From Avena insularis (lineage: Eukaryota > Streptophyta > Magnoliopsida > Poales > Poaceae), in the NCBI GenBank assembly GCA_023614405.1, contig CM042694.1, positions 482,333,392 to 482,397,391 of the forward strand: a stretch of 64,000 bases of DNA, in the 5' to 3' direction. Numbering within the stretch: position 1 is the first letter of the stretch; every line of letters begins with the position of its first letter. Shown here one piece after another: positions 34,211 to 45,180 of the stretch. The position numbers were made by a program, and so were the translations under genes. Below the pieces are notes generated by a model. It did no database searches and had not been told where the DNA came from. It saw only the letters and a program-made list of their open reading frames with translations.

Positions 34211-35085
34211 CTATTCATCCTTTTCGCCAGTAACTTTCCTTATTGACTGAAAACTGCAAAAATATAGTTGGATTGTAATTTCGCGGAACTTTTCTTACCA
34301 GAACTGTTACCTATTTGAAAACAGACTCTGCAGGTCTCTAAATTTGGTATCTAGTAGATTCTTTCGGAGTCACCACTTGAATAACACTAATATCTTCATC
34401 TTCATACACTTATTACTTGAGTCATAAAACCCTTCTCTTCCTTATTACACCATTGTCTCCACTACCTGGAAATTTCTTTCACACAGTTCTCATTAGCAAC
34501 ATTAGTATAAGTGAAGTGATAAAACCTTTTGAGTCCAACTTCAACTAAAAACCATCAAAACAAAATCTAATGAAGTAACTCCTTCCGAAAACCCAAAAAG
34601 AATTCAAAAAGGAGATCGAATAAAGAAGCAAATGCAAGAGTGGCTAAATCTGTCAAAACAGACCAGCAGGTAAAGATCATTTTTTTTCGAAAATCTTCTG
34701 TTGCTCAAATCAAAAAGTGCAAAACTAACGAAAGTTAATAAACAACCTGGGTCAGAAGCACAAAACATTACAGCTCAATCCGACAAACAGAGGTCTCTCA
34801 CGAATTTTTACGGTGAAGCACAAAAATCTGTTTCGGGACAGCAACTTCCCCAAATATTACTTCTCTCTCATTAGAGGTTGATCTTGACACAAAAACCAAA
34901 CAAAACGGATAAGGAGCGGTTATTACCGAAGTAATAACTTCGAAGACTCAAAGAAACAAAAACAAACTAAAAGCAAAAACAAATTGGGTTGTCTCCCATA
35001 AAGCTCTTTCTTTATAGCCTTTAAGATGGGCATGATAATTTTGAAGAAGCTCTCATAGGGATATGAATTGAAGTGAAAGAGAGCA
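34211..35085 (-). other. A2 (S1) noncoding spacer with conserved block
   Basis: Equivalent to 7261-8165 of A1. The conserved part is about 34430-34920, with the same two CUGU/ACAG hairpin strings. No ORF. Confidence 0.65.
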
Positions 35086-36497
35086 TTAAGAAGCAAAAAC
35101 ACACACACATTTAAGTCTAACCCACTTCCTATGCAAGGGAATTTTGTAAACAAACAAGTTGTTGAAACCAGAGGCTACTTGCATAAGAAGGCCAAAGAAG
35201 TGCAACATAAAAACTTTCAGCATAAAACCAGGAAACTTGATATTATTGAGATACGTAAGAACACTTTTCCCTCTCTCATAGTAGCTTTCAGTATCATGCA
35301 TAAACTTAACAATATAGCTATCACAAGGACCATCATAGCAATGATCACTTATTCTAACAGAAAACACGGGATTACTAGCTCTCATAACACTACTATGTGA
35401 AACAATATTAGAGGTATCCTTACAAAGGATAGGGTGTCCCTCCTTTTCATATTTAGTGACAAAGTCTTTCACACTTGCTATTATAGGTTCATCAACCATT
35501 TGTTTATCAGGATCAATAGCTTTACTCATACTTTCATTAACCATACTAGCTATCATAGAATGTTCCTTTACCTTAACGGGGAAATGCATTTTCTCAATAT
35601 AAGGTTTAGGTAAAACATGATTAGCAGTATAAACTTCAGTATTTCTTGTAGGAACACTCTTAGCAACATCTTTATAAGGTTCATAATACTTATTCCACTT
35701 CTTTTTAGGCACTTCAATATAGGAAGCAAAAGCCTTAAAATAAGAAGCAATAGCTTGAGAATCTAGACCATAAGCATTTTTTATATTTTGAAAATCATCA
35801 GTTCCCATAAAAGATTCAATGCATTCATAATCATAATTTATACCTGACTTTCTACCTTTGTCATTCTCCCAAGCTTCAGCGTTGTCTTGAATAGGGTCTA
35901 GAAGGTCCCATTTAGCTTCTTCTTCCATGCGAGTGAATGATCCAACACAAGAAGCATCCAATAAATCTTTATCACTTAGAGGGAGCCTTGCATAAAAGAT
36001 ATTGATAATAATATTGTTGGGGAGCTCATGAATGGGACATTTTAGCATTAGTAACTTCAATCTCCCCCAAGCTTGAGCTGTACTCTCTCCATCAAGTGGC
36101 CAAAAGTTGTATATTTGATTCTGATCTTTATGAATCTCACTAGGAGGATAAAACTTTGAATAAAAGAGAGGCACTATTTCCTCCCATTCTAGAGCTTGAC
36201 CATCTTCAACAGCTTATACCATTTCTCGGCTCTTCCTTTCAGTGATAAATGGAATAACTTCTTCTTAACTTGATCTGTAGTAATACCTGCACACTTGAAC
36301 AACCCGCATAATTCATGTATAAAGAGTAAATGATCACCGGGATGGACAGTTCCATCCCCAACATAGTAGTTATCCATAACACGATCAATAATTCTTGTAG
36401 GTATTTTGAAAACATCATTCTCAGCAGGTGGTGGCTTATCTACTACCTTAGCAGTGGTAGTAGCATTACCAAATAAGAAACTCAGCGAATTATCCAT
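35086..36497 (-). pseudogene. A2 ORF1 (gag-like), S1 copy, one frameshift
   Basis: It starts at 36497 (MDNSLSFLFGN). The gag core runs to DLLDASCVGSF and EEEAKWDLL, then the C-terminal module with SYYERGK, YLNNIKFP and HRKWVRLK, ending at 35086, for about 470 residues in total. A one-base deletion near 36200 (gaccatcttc against gaccattcttc in S2) shifts the frame between LLKMVKL and MPLFYSKFYPP. Otherwise open. Confidence 0.85.
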
Positions 36498-36574
36498 AAC
36501 GAAAATAAAGCAACTAGCGTGTAAACAATACTCACAGAGAAGTTTCCTTTACCAGTTCCACTCTCCAATAGCGC

Positions 36575-36600
36575 TCCACTCCTAAACATGGCGCGGAAAA
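36575..36600 (-). promoter_or_regulatory. A2 (S1) degraded primer binding site
   Basis: Where S2 has ccctggcaacggcgcca, S1 reads cctaaacatggcgcgga on the plus strand. Complementarity to tRNA-Asp is largely lost. Confidence 0.7.
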
Positions 36601-36606
36601 TAGTCT

Positions 36607-38099
36607 TGATGACCCACAAGTATAGGGGGTGTATCGCAGTATTTTCGATAAGTAAGAGTATCGAAGCTAACAAGGAGCAGAAGGTGCTGGCTAGTGGTAT
36701 GGATCAGGAATTCTCTGCAAATACTTAGCAAATGGATTTTTAGGGGGTTTTGATAAAGCAAGCAAACAAAGTACGAGTAAATAAAAGACAGTAGGTATAA
36801 ATGCAGCAAGTGGCCCAATCATTTATGCAGCAAAGGACAAGCCGGTTGTATTACTTAAGATGACCAAACGTTCTCGAGGACACATGGGAAGACTTTCAAG
36901 TGCTTTCGCTTCATATAGTTGATTAATCTTCTTTAGCTTGCTAAGTGTTGTGTGGGTGAACCTATGATAATGTACCGCCCCATCCAAGACTAATAGATAC
37001 TTGTGATTATACCCCTTGCAAACATCCGTAAGTACAAGAGAGTAATTAAGGTAGAAACCTAACCACAGCTGTAAACTCTAAGACCCTTACGTCCCTTGTG
37101 CAATGGTTTCCTAACAGGGGTTCAGGTTTCTGTCACTCCGGCAACCCCTACGATTAGTAGCCAAATACACAATGCATTCCCCTAGGCCCATATAGGTGAA
37201 GTGTCATGTAGTCGACGTTCACATGACACCACTAGAAGAAGTACACCACAACTAACAATCTATTGAATCTTTCTCAACACAACTCCACTACTAACAACAA
37301 GACTTCTCCCATGTCCTCAAGAACAAAACAAACTACTCACAAGACATCATATGGATCATGATCAGAGATGGAATAATGATGTATAACAATCTTAACATAA
37401 ACAATAATTCAGTGGTTCACTCAATAGCATCAACTACAAAGAGTAATCAACACCGGGAGAGTTTCCCCTATGAACTATAGCAAGATTCAACCAATTGTTA
37501 CAGCAATATGGAGATGATGATGAGGGTGCTAATGGTGATGATGATGATCCCGATGAAGTCCAGCTTGATGGTGGTGTTGATGGCGACGATCTCCCCTCTC
37601 CGGGAAGGAATTCCCCTGGCAGAAATCTATCTGCCGGAGAGATCTTTCTCTCTCGGTATTTTCTGCCCCGCAGAGGCGGCAGAATCTTTCTGTGGTCGCT
37701 CCCCGAGTCTTAGGGTTTCAGGAGGTTGATATACGCTAGAGGGGAGAGGCTGGAGTGGGCCAGGGTGGCCACACCACCTCGAGGCGCAGCCTAGGGCTGG
37801 TCGCGCCAGGGGGTGGTGTGGGCCCCCTGTGGCCCATCTCCACTCCGTCTTCTGGCATCCTTAGTCTTCTGAAAAAATAGGATTTTCCGTATATTTTCCC
37901 GGATTTTCTGATCTTCGCAAATTTTGCCTCCAAACATCACCTTTTCCATCAGAATCCTGATTGCAGCGGTCCATGCTCCAAAAGTCATCAACCATGCAAA
38001 AATAGATGAAATAACATAAGTATCACCTCTCAATATGAAATATATCAATGAATAATAGTGAATTAAGACATAGAATAGTGATGCAAAATGGACGTATCA
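36607..38099 (-). repeat. A2 5' LTR (S1 copy)
   Basis: 1,493 bp, TGATGACCCACAAG to GGACGTATCA. Its outer end is exactly the right border of the S1 insertion. Confidence 0.92.
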
Positions 38100-38379
38100 G
38101 TGGGCCCCCTATGGCCCATCTCCACTTCCCCTTCTGGCATTCTTCATCTTCTGGAAAAATAGGATTTTCCATGTATTTTCCCGAATTTTCTGATCTTCGT
38201 GAATTTTGCCTCCAAACAACACATTTTCCATCAGAATCCTGACTACAGCGGTCCATGCTCCAAAAGTCACCAACCATGCAAAAATAGATGAAATAACATA
38301 AGTATCATCTCTTAATATGAAATATCAATGAATAACAGTAAATTATGATATAGAATAGTGGTGTAAAATGGACGTATCA
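38100..38379 (-). repeat. A1 5' LTR, U3-side part
   Basis: Starts gtgggccccctatggccc and ends GACGTATCA, followed by the TSD CACCA. It carries A1-type variants (aattatgatatagaatag) rather than A2-type (aattaagacatagaatag), so it is the missing piece of the LTR begun at 27492. Confidence 0.9.
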
Positions 38380-38385
38380 CACCAC

Positions 38386-41106
38386 TATCAACCACCCATT
38401 TTCTTCCATCGTAAGCATAGTCTACAAGAAATCAATGCTTGGTTTTGAGGTACCCATTGTTGAATGGGTCCTAGTTTGTTAGTCACAAGAATCTTGGGAA
38501 CCCAAATGGCCCGATGATAATCATCTCCAAAAGAGGTTCCTACATATTTAGCATACACATGACCATCATAAGATTTCATAAGAACATACGATGGGTTATA
38601 TTTTCTTGCAAAATCATTATGAGGTGGTTCATAACCATTCTTAGTGACACTTGGTTCCTTGTATTTTGCCATCTCCCCGTCCTTCACAAAAGTAATCATT
38701 TTGGAAGGGGGAGAGGACAAGTTCTTCTTCTTATTACCCTTGCTCTTCTTCTTTGACTTGGATGCAAACCCAAGTCCTACCTTAGTCACAGTGTCCCTTT
38801 GATTACTCAAGAGGAAATTTAGACTCTTCTCACCTTGAATGCATGAGACAAGGCCTTTCTCAATAGTATCTTTCAACTTCTTGTGCTCCTCGAGAAGATT
38901 TCCATGCTCACAACAAGGGTTAGTAGAACAAGAAGCATTACTAGTTGGCATGGTTGAAACATCTTTAGTTACTTGAGTTTGAAGTTGTTCATGTGACTTT
39001 GAGAGAGTAGATAATTTGCTCAAAAAGGACTCATGTTCCTTTTTGAGTTTCTCAAAACTTTCATTTAGTCTCTCATGACCAACCCCAAACTCGAGCTTTT
39101 CCCTTTTAAGCACATTAGTTAAAGCAAGAGCATGGTCACGTTCTTTTAACAAGTTTAGAGATATTCAAGCTAAAATATTCTTCATGAGCAATATACTTCT
39201 CTTCTAGGGTAAATCTTTTACTTTGCTCTTCCTCAAGAGCATTAGTCAAGGCGGCTACCTCCATGGCGGTCTCCCTAGCATGACCAAACATCTCCAAGAT
39301 GGAGTCATCTCTCTCGTCAATGATATAATGTGCTTCACCTAGTTGACTCAAGAGAGCCTCAACACATACCTTGGCTTCTCCTACCAAGTTATCCAAACAA
39401 CTAGTGGATTCCACTATTTCCTTCTTAATCTTGAGACTCATTTCATCATCATATGATGATGCATCAATAGAAGGAGGAGTAGTGGGTGGAGGAGTTACTG
39501 TGGAGGCTTTATCCATGAAACATGTTGGGTTGGTGATGAGCTTGTCCTCATTTGGAGAGTCAAAGAGTGATGTCGGTGATGAGGTTGAAGAAGTAGTGTT
39601 TACTATACATGTAGACTTGGTGGCATGCTTGTTCTCATTGGGAGAGTCAAAGAGAGATGTTGGTGAAGAGGTTGTGGTGGTAGTAGCGGAGGTGGTGGAA
39701 ATTGTGGCAATGGCGGCCATGCCCACAATCTCTCCATCATCTTCATCATCACTATCGTTCTCATTGTTCTCTTCATATTCTTCACAAGCCACCAACACAT
39801 ATTTTTGTGGCTCCTTCTTCTTGGGGAAGTTCTTGTTTGGGACTTTCTTGATGAAGTTCTTGTTTGGAGTAGGCTTGAACTTGGATTTCAAAATGAGTCT
39901 TCCTCCATGATATTCTCTCTTCTCATATGGGCATTCGGCTATGAAGTGGTTGGATTGTCCGCAATTGTAGCATGATCTCAACTTGGGTCTTTCACTAGTT
40001 ATGGTAGTCCTTGATGGATTGCACTTTCCTTGATTCTTCCAAAACCTTCTCAAGACTAAAGCCAATTGCTCATGAAGAGCACAATTGATGTCTTCATCAT
40101 CTCCTTCTATCATTCCCAAGGAGTCAACTTCTTCTTCATAATCATGAGCCTTGGCCTTCAAATCCAGAGTGGGGGAATCCATTCTTTGAGCCCGAGCAAG
40201 AGCATCATCGGTGGTCTTGTTCATGATCCCAAGAGCCACAAACTCATTTAGAACTTCACTGGAGGACATGGCATAGAAGTTCGCCCTTGAGCGAATATTG
40301 TTGGCCATTTCCCTATGGAAGGGCAAGATGGCTCGCATGAACTTGCGCTTGATCCACTTTTCATCCATGTCCTTACTACCATGGTAAATCATTCTAATCG
40401 AAAGGGCCGTGACCCTTCAATAGAGATCTTAGGGAGTCTCATCTTCCTTTCCAACAAAGGAATCGGCTTCATAGTGCATTTCTTCAAACTTGGAGTTTTG
40501 AATGCTTTCATTGCCAAGATAGACTCGTTGAATAGCATTCCAAGCTTCCTTGGTGGTGTCATAATCACGAATGTGAGTCATTTGCTTAGGAGTCAATGCA
40601 TCTTGGAGAATGGCCATGGCGGTGGAATTGAGTTGATTGTTGGTTTCCTCGGTGGGTGTCATGTTGTAGATGTTGTGCGGATAGAAGTCGAACTCCTCCA
40701 CCTTCCAAAGATGAACACTAGAACTTTTAAAGTAAGAGCGCATGAGATATTTCCAATTGGAAAAAATAGATACATCAAGCTTAGGTGGTGGTCCACGATG
40801 ATTTATATGTGGCATCAGAAGAGGTGCATTATTATAGCTAGATAGTGGGGGCATGTTTCCCGTGGGGTTGCTTTTAGCCTTGTTATCATCCTCATCAATG
40901 GGAGATTCCTTGAGGGGATCTTCCATTGGTTTGGAGCCACTTGATGGATTATCAATGGCGTCAACAACCACAAATTCCTTTTTACCAAGATATAATTCAA
41001 GCAAGTCTTTCATTTCTTGTCGAAGCGTATCCATGGAAGCGGATAGCTCACTTTTAGTGATGGGGTTTACATCGGGAGTGGTTTCACTCCCCCTTGAGTC
41101 ACTCAT
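38386..41106 (-). pseudogene. Copia element G gag (two frameshifts) up to the protease WVVDSG
   Basis: It starts at 41106 (MSDSRGSETTPDVN). UBN2/DUF4219-type gag: LWKVEEFDFYP, ALTPKQMTHIRDYDTTKEAWNAI, then after a frameshift near 40420 WIKRKFMRAILPF and SEVLNEFVALGI. A CCHC zinc knuckle (CYNCGQSNHFIAEC) is encoded near 39960. A long acidic/Thr-rich linker and a coiled coil (ERLNESFEKLKKEHESFLSK) follow; another frameshift is near 39150. The last bases before A1 read WVVDSG in one frame, joining GATSHMTG at 1372. The long coiled-coil extension suggests a Sirevirus-like Copia, but that is not certain. Confidence 0.87.
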
Positions 41107-41143
41107 ACTTCTCTTAGGCGGTTAAGCCAAAAAAGAGCACCTT

Positions 41144-41155
41144 GGTCTGATACCA
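41144..41155 (-). promoter_or_regulatory. G primer binding site (initiator tRNA-Met)
   Basis: The minus strand reads TGGTATCAGACC, two bases from the LTR end. Standard Copia primer. Confidence 0.88.
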
Positions 41156-41157
41156 AT

Positions 41158-42033
41158 TGAAAGATCGGTATAAGCGACTAGAGGGGGATGAATAGGCGCT
41201 ACTCAATTTTTAACTACTTTTCAATTTGAGGCTTGACACAAAGTAGGTTCTCTAGATGTGCAACTAAGTGAAAGAACCTAAGTGACAAGCAAGCAAGCTA
41301 ATAACAATAAAAAGGAGTAAAGGATAGAAATCACCGAGAGGGGACACGAAGAGGTTTTCCCTAAGTTCCTTCCTTTTAAGGGGAAGTATGTCTCCGTTGG
41401 AGGGTTGGGTGGTTCTAAGACCACCAGCGCCACTAAGGCCTCACCCTATTCTCCCGAGAACCCGCCTTGTGGCAAGCACATGATCCACTATGAGGTGACC
41501 TTGAAGGTGGCGACTGAAACCTTGTACAAAACCTTGGGCACTTCTCCACAACTGAATTGGAGGCTCCCAAGACGACCTAGAAGATATTACACATGAGGAT
41601 GAGCTATGGAGGGCGACTTCTTAAAGTTAGGGTTTCCTCAAACCCAATATCAACAACAACTTACACAAATGGTGGGGAAACACAAATCCCTTTGGTAGAA
41701 AGCTAGGACTAGGTCTCCTCCCTCAAATCACCAAATGGCAACAAGTTTGAGTGGCTAGAGAGGGAGATCTAGGTAGTTGGAGCTCATCATTAATGGAGGA
41801 GAGAGAGTTGAAGCCGCAACCTTCACTTGGAGAAGAAGGGGGTACATATACCCCTAGAAAAATAGCCATTGCAGCATCACTAACCCTGGAGTCTCTAGGC
41901 TTCAGGGCCGGAGCCTCTGGGGGCATCTCTGGGGAGGGAGGCTGGACTCGAGTCAAGACTCCAGAGGGGGTTACTGGGATAAAATCGGGCCACTCCGGAG
42001 ACCAGGCCGGAGATAGCCCTGGTGTCGTCGGAT
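41158..42033 (-). repeat. G 5' LTR (partial)
   Basis: Begins tgaaagatcggtataagcg (so the LTR ends ...CTTTCA on the element strand). About 0.88 kb remain; the outer part is cut off at about 42033 by the Tat-like LTR H. Frames on either strand here are not gene-like. Confidence 0.75.
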
Positions 42034-44124
42034 TGATGACAAGTACGCCATGAGGGGGTCCTCGAGGCGTGCATAAGAGAGGGGTGTGAGACGTACGGTG
42101 TTCCGGGACGGTGAGCACACAAGTTTACCTAGGTTCAGATCCACCGGCTTTGGAAGGATCCTACTCCTGCTAGCAATCCAGTAATACGGTAGAGCCAGAA
42201 TATGGGTTACAAGGGTTTCACCTGTGCAAGTTGAGATTGTAGACTATTGTGGGGTGCCCTAAAGGCTGGTCCCTAGGTCAGCTTATATAGATATCCGTCC
42301 TAGGGTTTATAGGAGAGACCTATCCGGCTACGACTAAGAGTTAGTTATATAGTATTGATGGCCCAAAATATATCGAGCTCGTTGGGGAACCCCAAGAGGA
42401 AGGTATGATGAGTACAACAACAAGTTTTCCCTCAGTTATGAAACCAAGGTTATCAATCCAGTAGGAGCAAGGAAACACCTCCAAGGTGTTGCTAGCTGGA
42501 CTTTGGCAGGGCGCACTACCGGTGCCAGCAGCAACGTGGAAACCTGCACAACACAACCACAGAACTTTGCCCCCAACTTATAGTGAGGTTGTCAATCTCA
42601 CCGGTTTTGCTGAAAACAAAGGATTAAACGTATTGTGTGGAAGAAAGTAATAGTTTGCAGAAAGTAAACAGTTGACTGTAGATTGATGATAAAAGAAAGG
42701 ACCGGGGTCCATAGTTCACTAGTGGTGGTTCTCCTTAAAATAGATGACATGTTGGGTGAACAAATTACAGCGGGGCAATTGACAAACATCGAGAAAGCAA
42801 TATGCATATACTACTCATCTTGACTCCTTTGAGATTCAATTGGGCATTACAACATTATACATAGACCGTAATCCAACTGCATCTATGACTAATAATCCAC
42901 CTTCAGGTTATCATCTAAACCCCCTCCGGTATTAAGTTGCAAGCAACAGATAATTGCATTACGCATTGCGTGTAAAGTAAACAATACGATTGTTCTATGA
43001 ACAAAGGATTGTTGTTTTCTCCCTACTAGCAACAACAAATATAGTACCTTAGAGATTTCTATCACTTCCCTAGATTACTAGAGGCATGAACCCACTATCG
43101 AGCATAAATACTAACTCTTGGAGTTGCTAGCATCTACTTGGCCAAGATAGCTACTAACAACGGAAAGCATGCAAGATCACAAATAACAAAGACATGATAG
43201 AATCAATAATCAATCTGAAATAGCATCTCAATATCCATCGGATCCCCGCAAACACAACATGTAGGAATTACACATAGATGATCTTGATCATGAACGGAGC
43301 TCACAAGATCTAAACATGATAGCACAAAGGAGGAGAACCAGCCATCTAGCTACTACATGGACCCGTAGTCCAAGGATGAACTACTCACGCATCACACTGG
43401 AGGCTTGCATGGTGATGAAGAAGGCCTCCAGGGTGAATTCTCCCCTTAGGCAGGGTGCCGGGAAGAGCTTTAGATCCCTCCCGGTCTAGGGATGGAGATG
43501 ATGGCGGCTATAGACTCTTTCGTGGAATTTTGATCGGGTACTTAGGGTTTCTGTATCGGAGGCATCTTATAGGCGAAAGGGGAGGACGAGGGGGTGCCTG
43601 GGCTGGCCACACCACCCCCTGGCGTGGGCCAGACCTGGCCGCGTGGCCAGGTGGTGTAGCCGCCCTCTGGCCCCTCTCCGTCTTGTATTCTGGCTCCGTG
43701 TGTCCCTCGGTGAAAAACTGACTTTGGCTTTTGTCCCGTCCAATTCGGAGAATATTCATTTTCTGACTTTCCTGGAACCAAAAACAGCAGAAAATAGGCA
43801 GCTGGCACTGTGGCTCTTGTTAATAGGTTAGTCCAAGAAAGTGTATAGAAAGTACTCCAAAGTTGGAACAAAACATAAAAAGAAGATAAAACCAAGCATG
43901 GAACATCAAAAATTATGGATACGTTAGCAACGTATCAAGTACATCTTGAACTATAAGTAACACTACATGCCTATGTCGGTAAGTCTTCTAGGCCTTCCTG
44001 TAGCCGCACTGGACTCCGTCTCTTCTCCCTGACTAGGCCGCCTGTGAAGCAAAGCTCTAACTCGAAGTGGGCCACTGTGGTTAGTGAGGCACGGTGAGGA
44101 TACCCAGAAAGTATATCCCCAACA
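42034..44124 (-). repeat. H: Tat-like Gypsy 3' LTR, split by F2
   Basis: On the minus strand it begins TGTTGGGGATATAC (44124) and ends CTTGTCATCA (42034), about 500 bp without F2. TATA-like ctatataagc at about 42283-42292. The PPT gcttccgggggctgt adjoins at 44125-44139, so this is the 3' LTR. The H interior continues at 44125-44175 and, after B, at 50188. Clade call rests on LTR style and the antisense ORF. Confidence 0.65.
42356..43937 (-). mobile_element. F2: family-F solo LTR inside the H LTR
   Basis: 1,582 bp, TGATGGCCC to ACGTATCA, flanked by AGTAT (42351-42355) and AGTAC (43938-43942), a TSD with one change. Aligns with F1 (4957-6513). TATA-like cgcctataagatgc near 43563-43576 on the minus strand. 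No interior, hence a solo LTR from LTR-LTR recombination. Confidence 0.88.
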
Positions 44125-44175
44125 ACAGCCCCCGGAAGCCTCTAAGATCCAAAGTCAGATTTCACCATTACCTAG
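44125..44175 (-). other. H polypurine tract and short interior piece
   Basis: The purine tract gcttccgggggctgt (minus strand) is followed by 36 bp of H interior, then element B. Confidence 0.65.
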
Positions 44176-45180
44176 TGATGTCTATGCATGCTTATATTCT
44201 TGTAGATAGTGTTGGGCCTCCAAGTGCAGAGGTTTGTAGAACAGCAGCAAGTTTCCCTTAAGTGGATCACCCAAGGTTTATCGAACTCAGGGAGGAAGTG
44301 GCCAAAGGTATCCCTCTCAAGCAACCCTGCAATCAAGATACAAGAAGTCTCTTGTGTCCCCAACACACCCAATACACTTGTCAGGTGTATAGGTGCACTA
44401 GTACGGTGAAGAGATAGTGAAATACAAGTAGTATGATGATTATAAGTGGTAATTGCAATTTGAAATAAGAGTGGAAGCAAGCAAACATGTAACATGACTG
44501 ATTATAAACGGTGTTTCAACGCTTAGAAACAAGGCCTAGGGATCATACTTTCACTAGTGGACACTCTCATATAAATATCTTCTCTTCATTATGCTACCCT
44601 AAACTACTCTCCGGTTGGACGATGTAGGGCTATAACAGCACACCTTAAAGTTCGCATTCCCCATCTAGATAACCCCTCACTATCACCTTGAGTGCTAGAT
44701 GGTTCGAACAAACACCACAATCTCATAGAGACATCCAACTCAAATTATACTCATGATAAGTATTTCGGTAACCTTAGCCTAAGTGCCACACGGCGTGCAC
44801 ACTGTCAACTTTTATAGGCGAAGGGGCAAGTTCGGTGGAGGCCTAAGGGGCCCACACCACCTGGTGGCGCGCCCCCTAGCTGCGCCGCCATAGGGTGTGG
44901 CCACCTCATGGCCCCCCTTCGGCTGCCCTTCGGACTCCGTGTTGCTTCGGTTAAAATATTGACTTTGGCTTTTGTTCCGTATAATTCCAAGAATATTTCT
45001 TTACTAGCTTTTCTGAAACAAAAAACAGCAGAAAATAGGCAACTGGCACTGTGGCATCTTGTCAATAGGTTAGTTCCAGAAAATGTATAAAAATACCTCG
45101 GAGTGTGAACAAAACATAAGAAAGATGATATAAAACAAGCATGGAGCATCAAAAATTATAGATACGTTTACGACGTATCA
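44176..45180 (-). repeat. B 3' LTR with internal deletion
   Basis: 1,005 bp against 1,359 bp for the 5' LTR. Relative to 48829-50187 it lacks about 340 bp, joined at gtcaactt|ttatagg near 44806-44812 (positions 49465 and 49816 in the partner), with actt at both breakpoints. The lost part includes the region from cacacacgtgg to ggggt. Confidence 0.88.

Larger units (their letters stand above)
28694..38099. repeat. S1: 9.4-kb inserted duplicate of 49915-59361
   Basis: Colinear with S2: B LTR piece (28694-28966), H interior with antisense ORF (28967-29989), C LTR fragment (29990-30208), and element A2 (30209-38099). S1 sits inside the A1 5' LTR; about 16 bp of that LTR are missing at the insertion point. 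Left join: gtggcc microhomology. Right join: A2's terminal GTATCA (38099) abuts A1 LTR gtgggcccc (38100). The TCGCG duplication flanking A2 in S2 is present only on the left here (30204-30208). S2 is therefore the source and S1 the derived copy. Confidence 0.88.
30209..38099 (-). mobile_element. A2 (S1 copy): Athila-like non-autonomous element
   Basis: LTRs at 30209-31720 and 36607-38099, with gag-like ORF1, an 84-codon ORF2 and the two PPT copies between. Flanked by TCGCG on the left only. No pol. Compared with the S2 copy it keeps ORF2 open but has a gag frameshift and a ruined primer binding site, so it could not now be reverse transcribed normally. Confidence 0.92.
1374..38379 (-). mobile_element. 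A1: Athila-like non-autonomous Gypsy element with nested insertions
   Basis: The element is bounded by CACCA at 1369-1373 and again at 38380-38384, a perfect 5-bp target-site duplication, with ends TGATGACC and GTATCA. On the minus strand the order is 5' LTR (split: 38379-38100 and 28693-27492), tRNA-Asp PBS (27463-27480), gag-like ORF1 (27378-26537 and 8718-8209), conserved noncoding DNA, internal promoter-like block, ORF2, internal polypurine tract, 3' noncoding region, PPT (2888-2903) and 3' LTR (2887-1374). No reverse transcriptase, RNase H or integrase is visible, so it must have moved with proteins from an autonomous relative. Later insertions inside it are F1, J (containing E) and S1. 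The target was the protease of Copia element G. Confidence 0.92.

Noticed and set aside
28694..38099. S1 and S2 as independent insertions of A2 at similar sites
   Set aside because: The shared 1.5-kb flank, identical nested order and the shared left TCGCG require a single event copied as a block.
39371..39910. 179-residue plus-strand ORF
   Set aside because: It is the antisense shadow of the Ser/Thr/Asp-rich linker of G gag, with no conserved domain.
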